Assembly (NCBI RefSeq): GCF_946187725.1
Contig: NZ_CAMHSK010000005.1
Span: 82,612-146,611, forward strand
DNA: 64,000 bases
Direction of reading: 5' to 3'
Source: an uncultured Treponema sp.
GTDB taxonomy: Bacteria; Spirochaetota; Spirochaetia; Treponematales; Treponemataceae
Below the pieces are notes generated by a model. That model was not told where the DNA came from. It ran no database searches and saw nothing but the letters and a program-made list of their open reading frames with translations. Both the position numbers and the translations under genes were made by a program. Of this stretch, positions 56,023-64,000 are shown piece after piece; position 1 is the first letter of the stretch; every line of letters begins with the position of its first letter.

Positions 56023-56502
56023 GTGACACAAAAAGAAAAGGATAGCATTTACAGAGATTATAACAAAAAAGTTTTTTATTATTTTCGGGGAAAAGGCTTG
56101 AATGAAGATGATGCCGAAGATTTGATGGCGACTGTCTTCGTTAAGTTCTACAACTCTATTGAATCTTTTGATTCAACAAGGGCTTCTCCGTCAACATTTC
56201 TCTATAGGGTAACCCATAATACCCTGATTGATTTTTATCGTACAAAAAAGCAGTTTTCCGAACTTGATGAAGAAATTTCTTATGACGATAAAACAGTTGA
56301 TAATATTCTTTCTCAGGAAACCTTAACTGAACTTGGTCAGGCGTTGATGCGTCTGGAAGAGCGTGAGCGGGCTTTGATTGTTCTTGTTTATTATGACGGA
56401 AAATCTTTAAAAGAAAGTGCCGAAATTCTCAAAATGAGCTACAGTAATTCCAAACTTGTGATGAAAAAGGCTTTGTCTGAACTCAAAGGTTTCTTGGAAT
56501 AG
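56023..56502 (+). CDS. ECF-like RNA polymerase sigma factor
   Basis: A 159-aa sigma-70 family protein with region 2 (YRDYNKKVFYYFRGKGLNEDDAEDLMATVFVKFYNSIESFD, STFLYRVTHNTLIDFYRTKK) and region 4 (LEERERALIVLVYYDGKSLKESAEILKMSYSNSKLVMKKALSELK), the usual ECF plan. The start is GTG 56023 after AAGG. No separate anti-sigma gene is adjacent; the RsbW-like domains at 43.2-45.4 kb are the only candidates in the locus. It is co-transcribed with the precursor peptide, so positive feedback through the 32-bp element is plausible. Confidence 0.88.
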   Translation: MTQKEKDSIYRDYNKKVFYYFRGKGLNEDDAEDLMATVFVKFYNSIESFDSTRASPSTFLYRVTHNTLIDFYRTKKQFSELDEEISYDDKTVDNILSQETLTELGQALMRLEERERALIVLVYYDGKSLKESAEILKMSYSNSKLVMKKALSELKGFLE

Positions 56503-56581
56503 TTTCTTCTTTTTAAACATCACTTACACAATCTTTAATTTACTACCTCTCTGCTATTTGAAAAATCCTAAAATTTTCTTT

Positions 56582-56608
56582 TTGTTTAAGAAATCCTTAT
56601 GTTATAAT
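56582..56608 (+). promoter_or_regulatory. Promoter of the pyrophosphatase gene
   Basis: TTGTTT (56582-56587) and an extended TGTTATAAT (-10 at 56603-56608), spacer 15 bp, about 50 nt before the start codon. The preceding 56503-56580 holds nothing else recognised. Confidence 0.5.
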
Positions 56609-56658
56609 AGCGTAAACAATTTGATAAAAGCGCTTAGAAATATATGAGGAGAATTGAT

Positions 56659-57789
56659 ATGGAAATAAAAGCTCAAAAATCAATCAAGTTGTTACCTATA
56701 TGTTTGGCTGGAATAATTGCAGCAGGGATTGCTGGTTGTATTGTTGGTAATGCGGTAGCAGAAAAACAGTATAAGGCCGAAAAAGAACATGAAATCCTTA
56801 TCAACCGCAGTGAATTGGCTTTGTATGACAAAATTGAAGGAACTATCTATATAACTGGTCATAAAAATCCTGATTCAGATACAGTCGGGGCTTCAATTGC
56901 TTATGCGGATTTATTGCAGAAACTTGGATATGATGCTCGTCCTGTTGTTCTTGGAAAAATAAATTTGGAGAGTCAGTACATACTTGAGGCGGCACAAATT
57001 GATGTTCCGCAAAAACTTGATGATGCTTCCGGTAAAAATATGATTCTCGTTGATCATAGCGAGTATACACATTCTGCACCTGGACTAGACAAGGCAAAAA
57101 TCGTCAGTATTATCGATCATCATGGCGTTGGTTCTGTTTTTACAGGCAATCAGTTGATTTATGATTCAAGGCCACTTGGTTCAACCGCGACAATTATATG
57201 GATTCACTATCGCAATTACGGAATTGATATTGATAAACAAATTGCTATCGCAATGATGGGTTCAATTCTTTCAGATACAGGTAACTTGAAATTAAACGCT
57301 ACAACTTACGCGGACAGGGAGGCGGTCAAAGCATTGGCTGTCATAGCAGGAATTTCAGATATAGACAGTTTTTATAATGGAATGTACAAAGCTGCAATTT
57401 CATATACTGGCATGACGGATGAAGAAATATACTTTAGTGATTACAAAGAGTACATTGCCGGTAACAAAAAATTCTCAATTGCCTGTGCTCGGGCTTATGA
57501 TGAAGAGTCTGCTAAAAATCTTGCGCTTCGAATGAAAGCTATTATTCAGACGCTAAAAGCATCAAGAGACATGGACATGGCATTAGTGCAGATTTTTATT
57601 TTAAATGACACTGGTTCTAGCAACTATCTTGTTCCTTCTGATGAAGATGCGGCCAAAGTTCTTGAACAGTCTTTTGGCGAAAATCTGAAATTTGATGAGC
57701 CTGCTTACATTTTGAATCCTAGTGTTTCCAGAAAGGTTGTTTTGGTTCCGGTATTTACAGAAGCTTTGTCTCCCAAATCGGTAGACTAA
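56659..57789 (+). CDS. Membrane-anchored DHH-family Mn-type inorganic pyrophosphatase
   Basis: The catalytic part matches family II pyrophosphatase: GHKNPDSDTVGASIAYADLL (metal His/Asp), LVDHSEYT, IIDHHGVGSV and RPLGSTATIIW, followed by a DHHA2 domain ending VSRKVVLVPVFTE (SRK substrate motif, although the usual K-Q continuation is altered). Unlike cytosolic PpaC, about 45 extra N-terminal residues include a hydrophobic helix (LLPICLAGIIAAGIAGCIVGNAVA) and a basic linker, implying membrane anchoring or export. AGGAGA lies before ATG 56659, which excludes the longer frame from 56644. Confidence 0.85.
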   Translation: MEIKAQKSIKLLPICLAGIIAAGIAGCIVGNAVAEKQYKAEKEHEILINRSELALYDKIEGTIYITGHKNPDSDTVGASIAYADLLQKLGYDARPVVLGKINLESQYILEAAQIDVPQKLDDASGKNMILVDHSEYTHSAPGLDKAKIVSIIDHHGVGSVFTGNQLIYDSRPLGSTATIIWIHYRNYGIDIDKQIAIAMMGSILSDTGNLKLNATTYADREAVKALAVIAGISDIDSFYNGMYKAAISYTGMTDEEIYFSDYKEYIAGNKKFSIACARAYDEESAKNLALRMKAIIQTLKASRDMDMALVQIFILNDTGSSNYLVPSDEDAAKVLEQSFGENLKFDEPAYILNPSVSRKVVLVPVFTEALSPKSVD

Positions 57790-57826
57790 AAGATTATAAA
57801 TCATGCGAAATAAGGAGAATTTGAAC

Positions 57827-58849
57827 ATGAAGAAACTCAGCGTCGTGGCATTTTTCCTGGCTGCGTTTGGGGCATTTCAGCTTGCATTTGCAGAAGAATC
57901 TACAGAAGAATCGACCGAAAAATCTACAGAAGAAAACAATCCGCTCGAATTGAGTATTGCTGTGGCTACGGCCTGGTATCCTGAATCAACACATACTACA
58001 AAGAGCGGCACGAATTTTGTTGGAATATGCGGGGCTTTTGATTCCGCAAAGCTTGCTTTTACAGGAGCGGCATTATATACGCTTCCTTTTTTGCAGGCTG
58101 ACAACCTGCTCATGGAAAATAATCATTTAACGCTTGGGGCAAATCTTCAGGTTACACCTGTAACATTTAAGCCATCGATTGAATTGGCTTTTTCACCGCT
58201 TGCAGTTCTTGAATTGAAGGCAGGATTTATTGGTGGAACCGGCTGGTATTTTTCGCCAGTCGGAGCACAAGGGGCAGGGGAATACGACATTAAAAAGCAC
58301 TGTTATGAAACAATTTCGCCGTTTCAACAGTGGTATCTTGATGCTTACGGTTGTGCAAAGTTCATGTTCGATGTCGGAGCGGTTTGGGAAGGTGACTGGC
58401 ATCATATCGTTATGACTGCAAGCTACACTGCCGGTTATCAAAAAATGACTGGCACGAGCGAAGTCTGGCAGTGGCAGGCAAACTCTTATCCTATGGCAAA
58501 CGGCTGGATTTATGAACAGGATTATTTCCTTGGCTATCAGATGCCAATTGCACTTTCTCTTATTGGTTTAGATGTAACGCTTTCGGGGCATTATAAGTCT
58601 TCTGATTTTGATGTAAGTGGCATTGCAGATAGTTATGACGGTGACTTCATGCAGATTAGTCTTTCGCCTGTTGCACAAATTGAATTGAATGAAAGCGGCA
58701 AGGACACTCTTTTCATTTTAGCAAATATCTCTAGCCGTCGAAGTTTTTCTGAAAAATGGATTGATTGGGATACCGAGCCACTTTTGACAAAAAACGGTCG
58801 TGAATTTTTCTTCAATTGCATTGGTCTTCAATGGAAACACATATTATAG
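57827..58849 (+). CDS. Exported protein, probable outer-membrane or periplasmic
   Basis: Signal peptide MKKLSVVAFFLAAFGAFQLAFA is followed by a short Thr-Glu-Ser repeat (EESTEESTEKSTEE). The remaining 300 residues alternate polar/hydrophobic with many aromatic residues (WYFSPVGAQGAGEYDI, WYLDAYGCAKFMFDVGAVWEGDWHHIVMTASY), the look of a beta-barrel. No family recognised. ATG 57827 has TAAGGAG upstream; the longer frame lacks a signal peptide. It is followed 9 nt later by adenosine deaminase. Confidence 0.7.
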   Translation: MKKLSVVAFFLAAFGAFQLAFAEESTEESTEKSTEENNPLELSIAVATAWYPESTHTTKSGTNFVGICGAFDSAKLAFTGAALYTLPFLQADNLLMENNHLTLGANLQVTPVTFKPSIELAFSPLAVLELKAGFIGGTGWYFSPVGAQGAGEYDIKKHCYETISPFQQWYLDAYGCAKFMFDVGAVWEGDWHHIVMTASYTAGYQKMTGTSEVWQWQANSYPMANGWIYEQDYFLGYQMPIALSLIGLDVTLSGHYKSSDFDVSGIADSYDGDFMQISLSPVAQIELNESGKDTLFILANISSRRSFSEKWIDWDTEPLLTKNGREFFFNCIGLQWKHIL

Positions 58850-58858
58850 GAGAAATCT

Positions 58859-59833
58859 ATGAAATATATTGATTTGCATTTGCATCTTGATGGAGCAATA
58901 ACTGTAGACATTGCAAAGGAACTTGCACAGTTGCAGAATATTTCTCTTCCGGCAAAATCTGATGAGGAACTTTCAAAATTACTCACTGTATCGGAGAATT
59001 GCAGTAATCTGAATGATTTTCTTGCTTGTTTTGATTTGCCGCTTTCTTTGTTGCAGACACCGCAGGGTTTAAGCACATGTGTTTATCTTGTTGCAGAAAG
59101 AATAAAAGCACAAGGCGTTGTTTATGCAGAAATTCGTTTTGCGCCGCAGTCACACACTAGAAAAGGCATGACTCAGGAGGATGCAATCAAAGCAGCCCTT
59201 GAAGGCTTAAAAAGAACTTCTTTAAAAGTGAATCTTATCGTCTGTCTTTTACGAGGAAATGATAATCGAACTGAAAACGAAGAGACTTTGGAACTTGTAA
59301 AAAAATATCTGGTTGAAGACGGTGGTGTAGTTGCAATTGACCTTGCAGGCGCGGAAGCTCTATATCCGACAGCTGATTACGCGGACCTGTTCAAAAAGGC
59401 AAAAGAGCTTAACATTCCGTTTACGATTCATGCGGGAGAAGCCAGTGGTGCTGAAAGTGTCCGGCTTGCCGTGGAATTTGGTGCCAAGCGAATAGGACAT
59501 GGATTGAGGATATTTGAAAATCCTGATGTGATTGATTTGATAAAAAAAGAGGGCATAACGCTTGAAATGTGTCCTACAAGCAATAAGCAGACACATGCAA
59601 TTGCTGACATGGCAAAATATCCGCTCAAAGACTATCTTTCGCAGGGAATTAATGTAACGCTGAATACCGATGATCCTGGCATTGAAGGCACGACTATTAC
59701 AGATGAATATCTTTACATGGAAAAAGAATTCGGCTTAACTGAATCCGAAGAAAAAGAATTGCTTAAAAATTCGATAAATGCGGCTTTTACTTCAGATACT
59801 GTGAAAGACTGGTTAAAAAAGGAATTGCTGTAA
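58859..59833 (+). CDS. add: Adenosine deaminase
   Basis: Converts adenosine to inosine in purine salvage. Zinc ligands and catalytic residues are visible: IDLHLHLDGAI (HxH), FTIHAGEASG (His and Glu), KRIGHGLRIF (His) and NTDDPGI (Asp-Asp). VVYAEIRFAPQSH and EMCPTSNKQT are further family blocks. At 324 aa it is of normal length. TAGGAGAAA precedes ATG 58859. purA, also in purine metabolism, starts 4 kb downstream but is separately transcribed. Confidence 0.93.
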   Translation: MKYIDLHLHLDGAITVDIAKELAQLQNISLPAKSDEELSKLLTVSENCSNLNDFLACFDLPLSLLQTPQGLSTCVYLVAERIKAQGVVYAEIRFAPQSHTRKGMTQEDAIKAALEGLKRTSLKVNLIVCLLRGNDNRTENEETLELVKKYLVEDGGVVAIDLAGAEALYPTADYADLFKKAKELNIPFTIHAGEASGAESVRLAVEFGAKRIGHGLRIFENPDVIDLIKKEGITLEMCPTSNKQTHAIADMAKYPLKDYLSQGINVTLNTDDPGIEGTTITDEYLYMEKEFGLTESEEKELLKNSINAAFTSDTVKDWLKKELL

Positions 59834-59876
59834 AAACACAAGCTTAAAGGGGATGCCTAATAAGTTCAGTGGCTGT

Positions 59877-59946
59877 GGTCATTGAGCTTGTCGAAATGAC
59901 CATTCATTCTATATGTGGTGGTTTCGACAGGCTCAACCACCACATA
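59877..59946. repeat. Twin REP-like hairpins
   Basis: Two hairpins: GGTCATT/AAATGACC (59877-59901) with loop GAGCTTGTCG, and a perfect 12-bp stem TATGTGGTGGTT/AACCACCACATA (59912-59946) with loop TCGACAGGCTC. The loops share the TTGAGC-x-TGTCGAAA motif in opposite orientation. This looks like a REP/RAYT-type palindromic element between two convergent genes, and could also act as a terminator. Confidence 0.65.
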
Positions 59947-59982
59947 AGCTTGTTTTTAGATATCCCCTTTGTTCTATCAGTC

Positions 59983-62010
59983 TTATTTTATTCCGGCATT
60001 TTCGACAACATAAGATTTTGCTGCATCTGCTGATTTTACAGCCGCAGACCAGTCGTATGGCGGAACGAAATCATTGCCTTTTTCGTCAGCGAAACCTATA
60101 TTGTCTTTTGTTGTCCAAGTTCCAGGAACATCGCTGCTTCCGTTGTAGTGGCCGACAGCAGTTTTTATATTTTCAAAATAATTGTTGTCAACATAAAGCT
60201 CAGAACTTGCACGACAGTTGATTGCTGTTGATTGAACATTGTTGCTGATTGAGTAAGTGTCTCCGTTTTTATCATCGCTCATGTACATCCAAGGGCAGTT
60301 TTCTTTTGAATCAGAGAAGAAATAACTAGAGAAGACATGTGCTTTTCCGAATCTGAACAAAGGTGCGCGGGCGTTGATATTTTTCCAATAGTTGTAGTAG
60401 AAAGTCACGCGCATAACTTTTTCTTTATCATCTGTGTCGTTTGAGCCGCAGAGGCAGGCCTTGTAATGGTCATGGAAATAGCAGTTTGAGATTGTGATGA
60501 ACCGGGATTCGTTTTTGATGTCCAGAAGACCATCGTAATAGTCTTTTCTCCATGCGATTTCAGGTGATTCATTATCGTGTTCAACCGTGATTGCAGTCTT
60601 GGTTTTATCGAATGTGAGTTCAACCAAATCTCCGTTCTCGTTAAATGCCTTCGGTGTCAGATGTGACTGGAATTCGCAGTGATCAATCCAGACATGTTCT
60701 GCCCCGTTCAGTTCCATTGCATCAGCTGCTCCGCGTTTGATTCCTTTAGTTTTTGCATCTGTCTGGTTTGCGTAGTATGAATCTGCAATTACTTCACCGA
60801 ATTTGAGATTCTTGATGATTATGTTTTTTCCTTGTACTTTGAAACCGATGTTCTGGAATTGTCCAGGATTTGCTGCATCGGCAGAAAGCAGGGTTTTGTT
60901 TGAACCGATGTTGAATCCGCGGCTTACATTTGGGCATGGAAGGTCTTTTGTTGAAATCAAGCCTGATATCGTGATGATGTATGGGTCGTTTCCAGAAAGT
61001 TTTGAAGAATTTGCGTTCAATTCTTCAAAAGACGAAATCGTGATTTCGTTTCCACCCGCACCACCAGTGATTGTGTAAGAAGTGCCGTCATCATCACAGA
61101 TTGTAGCGTATCCGTAGAGACCTTCATTTTTATAGTTAGAAGGAATAAAATGTGCCGTCAAGGTTGTGTCTTGTGTTATGGTTACTGTGTGTTCTGGATT
61201 GTTTGAAGGACTTGTTCCGATCCAAGAATTGAATACATATCCTGATTTTGGGCTTGCTGTTAGTGTTACAGATGTACCGCTTGGAACAATTAAACCGCTT
61301 GATATTTGGGCAGAGACGGTTCCAAATTCTGTGTTCTCTGATGAGTATTTGAGTGTATAATAAGAAGCTGTTTCTGAGTCGCTTCCAGCTGAAATTCCGA
61401 TGCCAACAATTTGCAAATAATCGATGTTTGGCATTGCAGTTTGTTTTGGAGAAAAATCTGTTCCATTGAACGTCTGTTTAGAATTTTTTTCTGCTGGTGT
61501 TAGAATTATAGAATTATTGCCGGCTTTCAGACTGACATTTTCAAGCCAGCCAGACATAATCCATCGCTCATCACCTTTTTCCTTTTTGTTGCCGATTAAT
61601 GTTGTCGGTGTGTAGATGGCATTTCCGTCATTTGCACAAATTCCGTTCACCGTTACAATGATTCCACGAATATCATCACTCCAAAGTGCATATTTTACGG
61701 CAAGCTTCACGATGGTATCGTTTGTTGCGTTTACAGAATATACAACCTTCGAGTTTTCACCAAGTCCGTCAATATAAGCCTCACTGTAACCAACATAATC
61801 TGAACTGGTCTTTATTGCACCTGTTGTTCTTATAAATCCGTCTTTTGCAGTTGTTGAGTCAGTTCCTTCTTCAATTTTCAGCGTGACTGATTCAAGTTCG
61901 GTATCGTCATCTGAAGCACAAGCCGCCGTTCCAAAAATCAATGCAAGCATCGCGCTGATTCCTGCAAATTTCCTCAAAAGCTTTTGGATTTTACACCTGT
62001 CTTTTTTCAT
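59983..62010 (-). CDS. Pectate lyase, polysaccharide lyase family 1, lipoprotein
   Basis: Signal peptide with lipobox (AMLALIFGTAACASDDD). Residues about 50-205 form a carbohydrate-binding-like jelly roll (WIMSGWLENVSLKAGNNSIILTPAE). A bacterial-repeat (InlB-B-like) segment, YTLKYSSENTEFGTVSAQIS...GYVFNSWIGTSP, is at about 215-290. The PL1 beta-helix follows, with VWIDHCEF, GLLDIKNESRFITISNCYFHDHYKACLCG and NINARAPLFRFGKAHVFSSYF (R-x-P-x-x-R). It cleaves polygalacturonate by beta-elimination. ATG 62010 is chosen since the upstream ATG lies in the ribosome-binding site GGAGGA. Confidence 0.9.
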   Translation of the reverse strand: MKKDRCKIQKLLRKFAGISAMLALIFGTAACASDDDTELESVTLKIEEGTDSTTAKDGFIRTTGAIKTSSDYVGYSEAYIDGLGENSKVVYSVNATNDTIVKLAVKYALWSDDIRGIIVTVNGICANDGNAIYTPTTLIGNKKEKGDERWIMSGWLENVSLKAGNNSIILTPAEKNSKQTFNGTDFSPKQTAMPNIDYLQIVGIGISAGSDSETASYYTLKYSSENTEFGTVSAQISSGLIVPSGTSVTLTASPKSGYVFNSWIGTSPSNNPEHTVTITQDTTLTAHFIPSNYKNEGLYGYATICDDDGTSYTITGGAGGNEITISSFEELNANSSKLSGNDPYIITISGLISTKDLPCPNVSRGFNIGSNKTLLSADAANPGQFQNIGFKVQGKNIIIKNLKFGEVIADSYYANQTDAKTKGIKRGAADAMELNGAEHVWIDHCEFQSHLTPKAFNENGDLVELTFDKTKTAITVEHDNESPEIAWRKDYYDGLLDIKNESRFITISNCYFHDHYKACLCGSNDTDDKEKVMRVTFYYNYWKNINARAPLFRFGKAHVFSSYFFSDSKENCPWMYMSDDKNGDTYSISNNVQSTAINCRASSELYVDNNYFENIKTAVGHYNGSSDVPGTWTTKDNIGFADEKGNDFVPPYDWSAAVKSADAAKSYVVENAGIK

Positions 62011-62194
62011 GTTTTCCTCCATTTGATTAAATCGTTCAAATTTTCAATTCTCTTCCATATTAAATGTAAAAATCCGAAGCTGAAATTGACAAAAGATATT
62101 AGAATTTGAATACAACCGAATTCGACAAAATCATAACGGTTATTTTTACGTAAATGGATTTAGAATAAAGAAAAACTTTTATCAGGAGAATTCG

Positions 62195-63781
62195 ATGAAA
62201 AAACTTCTTGCGGCAAGTCTCGCTTTGTTTGCGGGGCTTTCACTTTCTTCATTCGCACAGGATGCTGCTACTGCCAAACTTGAAAAAGTTGAGGCTGTCG
62301 TTGCAAAAGATATTCAAGTTCCGGAAGGAAAAAAGCTTTCCCGAATCTTCATTGTTGGTGACTCAACTGCTTCACCATTTGATGATCCTTACTTTATTCC
62401 GCGATTTGGTTTTGGAACAAAAGTCCAGGATTATCTCAATCCCAAAAAAGCCGCTGTCGTCAATCTTGCTGTCAGCGGTCGCTCATCAAAGAACTTTATT
62501 ACAGATGCAGGTTCTGGTAAAAATTATGAGCTTTTGAAGTCAAATATCCGGAAAGGCGATTATCTTATTATTGCGTTCGGACATAATGACGAAAAACTTG
62601 AAGAAGAGCGCTACACGAATCCAAATGGCACAAAGGAAGAGGCTGGCTCATTCAAGAATTCGCTTTACGAAAATTATGTGAAACTTGCTCAGAATGCTGG
62701 TGCAACTCCTGTTCTTGTAACTCCAATTGTTCGTCTCAATAAAAAGGCCGAATATTCTGGTGCAACAATTCATATAACGAATGGTAGTTCAGAATTTCCT
62801 GGTGGTGATTATCCACAGGCAATTCGTGATTTAGGTGCAGAACTTAAAATTGTTGTTGTTGATCAGACAGAGAACACAAAAGCACTTTATGAGAAAGTCG
62901 GTGAAGAGGCAAAAAAATATCACGCGATGACAGGTTCAAAAGAATCTTCTCTTGATACAACTCACTTGAATGCCTATGGTGCTTCAGTCGTTGCAAAGAT
63001 GCTTGTTGAAGACCTCGCTAAAAAAGACAAGAATTTCAAAAAACTTGTTCAGAAAGCAAAAGAGCCGGTTTATGACCGTGAAGCTCTCAAAAATCCATCT
63101 TATGTTGAACCGGGATTTGGTGCTCCGGCCGCTAAGAGTAGTATTTTTGCAACAACGGAACCTTGGTGGGGTTCAGCCTTCGGTAATGTAGGTGGAGCTT
63201 CAAAACCAGGTGATAAAAACTTGAATGAAATCATTGAAATTGCAAATGGCGTACAGATGCATTCTGGAATGAAAGACGGAAGCAAGGATTGTGGAAAAAT
63301 TGCTGCATCTGAAGATGGAATTCTTTTTTACTTCCAAAAACTATCGATTGTTAGCGATTTTACTCTCACGGCAAAAGCAAAAATCCTTAATATCAAGTCG
63401 AACAACCAGGTTTCATTCGGACTGATGGCACGCGATAATGTTCTTATTGATACAAGTCTCGGAGGTTTTAATTCAAACTATGCCGCAGCCGGTGCCCTCA
63501 AAATCGCAAATGCAGATTCTTGGGCTGCAGGTTTTGCGCGAATCGATACTGTTTTGAACGAAAATCCTCATTCGGTTGAAAGTGTTCCTGCTAAAGACTC
63601 GGTTATTGCGCTTTCTCTAAGCAAAAAAGGAAATGAATTAACTGTTCAGTATGGAAACGAGGCTCCGGTTACATATACGGTAAACCTCGGTGAATATGAC
63701 AAAGAAAACATGTATGTCGGTGTGTACACATCTCGCAATGCTTATGTTGAATTCACAGACATTTCTTTGGAAGTAAAATAA
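62195..63781 (+). CDS. SGNH rhamnogalacturonan/pectin acetylesterase
   Basis: Signal peptide MKKLLAASLALFAGLSLSSFAQ. SGNH hydrolase blocks: IFIVGDSTASPFDD (Ser), VVNLAVSGRSSKNF (Gly), LIIAFGHNDEK (Asn) and SSLDTTHLNAYGAS (Asp-x-x-His). This matches rhamnogalacturonan acetylesterase, which deacetylates pectin so that lyases can act. About 200 extra C-terminal residues (from GVQMHSGMKDGS) form a beta-rich domain, possibly carbohydrate-binding. Divergent from the pectate lyase (184-bp gap), implying joint control. CAGGAG precedes ATG 62195. Confidence 0.9.
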   Translation: MKKLLAASLALFAGLSLSSFAQDAATAKLEKVEAVVAKDIQVPEGKKLSRIFIVGDSTASPFDDPYFIPRFGFGTKVQDYLNPKKAAVVNLAVSGRSSKNFITDAGSGKNYELLKSNIRKGDYLIIAFGHNDEKLEEERYTNPNGTKEEAGSFKNSLYENYVKLAQNAGATPVLVTPIVRLNKKAEYSGATIHITNGSSEFPGGDYPQAIRDLGAELKIVVVDQTENTKALYEKVGEEAKKYHAMTGSKESSLDTTHLNAYGASVVAKMLVEDLAKKDKNFKKLVQKAKEPVYDREALKNPSYVEPGFGAPAAKSSIFATTEPWWGSAFGNVGGASKPGDKNLNEIIEIANGVQMHSGMKDGSKDCGKIAASEDGILFYFQKLSIVSDFTLTAKAKILNIKSNNQVSFGLMARDNVLIDTSLGGFNSNYAAAGALKIANADSWAAGFARIDTVLNENPHSVESVPAKDSVIALSLSKKGNELTVQYGNEAPVTYTVNLGEYDKENMYVGVYTSRNAYVEFTDISLEVK

Positions 63782-63825
63782 GGTCGTTCTAATTTTTAGC
63801 CTTTTGAAACATATCTGTTATGCTT

Positions 63826-63861
63826 TCCCTCACGCATCATCGGTCGTGGGGGATTTTTTTT
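63826..63861 (+). terminator. Terminator after the acetylesterase
   Basis: TCCCTCACG (63826-63834), a 10-nt loop and CGTGGGGGA (63845-63853), one wobble pair, then eight T. It isolates purA. Confidence 0.85.
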
Positions 63862-63868
63862 GCATTTA

Positions 63869-63897
63869 TTGAAACAAACTTAGAATTATGCTAGTAT
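63869..63897 (+). promoter_or_regulatory. purA promoter
   Basis: TTGAAA (63869-63874), a 17-bp spacer and TAGTAT (63892-63897). The 40-nt leader contains a GCGT-AGAA-ACGC hairpin followed by five T, which might attenuate transcription. Confidence 0.6.
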
Positions 63898-63938
63898 AAA
63901 ATGTAATTTTGCGTAGAAACGCGTTTTTGGGGGCTTGT

Positions 63939-64000
63939 ATGAAGGTCGTTGTTATCGGTGCTCAGTGGGGCGACGAAGGAAAAGGAAAGATTGTTGATTA
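63939..64000 (+). CDS. purA: Adenylosuccinate synthetase, N-terminal fragment
   Basis: The first 20 residues MKVVVIGAQWGDEGKGKIVD carry the GDEGKGK GTP-binding P-loop unique to adenylosuccinate synthetase, which joins IMP and aspartate on the way to AMP. The gene runs off the window end. GGGGG lies about 8 nt before the ATG. Confidence 0.93.
   Translation, partial: MKVVVIGAQWGDEGKGKIVD

Noticed and set aside
63795..63820. Third copy of the TAGCCTTTT promoter-like element
   Set aside because: The left block is present at about 63797-63805, but the right block CTTCGTATAAATAA is not (only CTGTTATGCTT); it lies before a terminator, not a gene.

Overview
The window is AT-rich chromosomal DNA from a host-associated spirochaete, most likely a rumen or gut Treponema. 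Evidence: spirochaete-like DnaA, DnaN, RecF, GyrB and GyrA, a GGDEF-EAL protein and a SpoIIE-type phosphatase of spirochaete style, many lipoproteins, and a pectin-degradation pair (PL1 lyase plus SGNH acetylesterase). It covers the replication-origin neighbourhood. Genes left of about 24 kb run mostly leftward and housekeeping genes to the right run mostly rightward.

Layout. 0-10 kb is accessory DNA: an RNase III-like protein, an ORF6N gene built on palindromic repeats, XRE regulators, a RQC-minor-like protein, a compact RiPP locus (Cys/Gly-rich precursor plus radical SAM/SPASM enzyme), a one-gene TOTE-type primase-helicase and a PIN toxin-antitoxin pair. 10-19 kb is a leftward run of small cargo genes (ArsC-like proteins, GNATs, Vat-type acetyltransferase, flavodoxin, reductase, membrane proteins) with a cluster of broken genes at 12.6-14.4 kb. 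18.9-32.2 kb holds recF, dnaN, dnaA, gyrB and gyrA. It is interrupted by a PIN module between recF and dnaN and by an ART-like toxin operon plus HARE-HTH protein between gyrB and gyrA. Two candidate small RNAs with clear promoters and terminators flank the block (24.05 kb leftward, 32.29 kb rightward). 32.4-33.8 kb is a gene-free origin/segregation region with DnaA boxes, seven parS-like palindromes of variant core and a set of 18-bp direct repeats.

33.8-43 kb contains a fructosamine-kinase-like protein, a c-di-GMP enzyme, EttA, a SpoIIE-type phosphatase and PutP. 43-56.5 kb is the most unusual part: a peptide-export locus. Its components are an SLC1-family symporter carrying an N-terminal degenerate RsbW/GHKL-like domain, a small membrane protein made of that same domain, an HlyD adaptor, a C39-peptidase ABC exporter, a second ABC exporter, a receptor-like lipoprotein, a serine hydrolase, a decayed TolC, a leader-type precursor peptide and an ECF-like sigma factor. 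A 32-bp promoter-like sequence occurs twice, each time just upstream of a small ORF, and may be the target of that sigma factor.

56.6-64 kb contains a membrane-anchored Mn-type pyrophosphatase, an exported protein, adenosine deaminase, the divergent pectin pair and the start of purA. Several genes have a -10 hexamer only 5-8 nt before the start codon, which suggests leaderless mRNAs are common here. No tRNA, rRNA, CRISPR array or intact transposase was recognised. Functions come from motif recognition by eye; no database search was possible.
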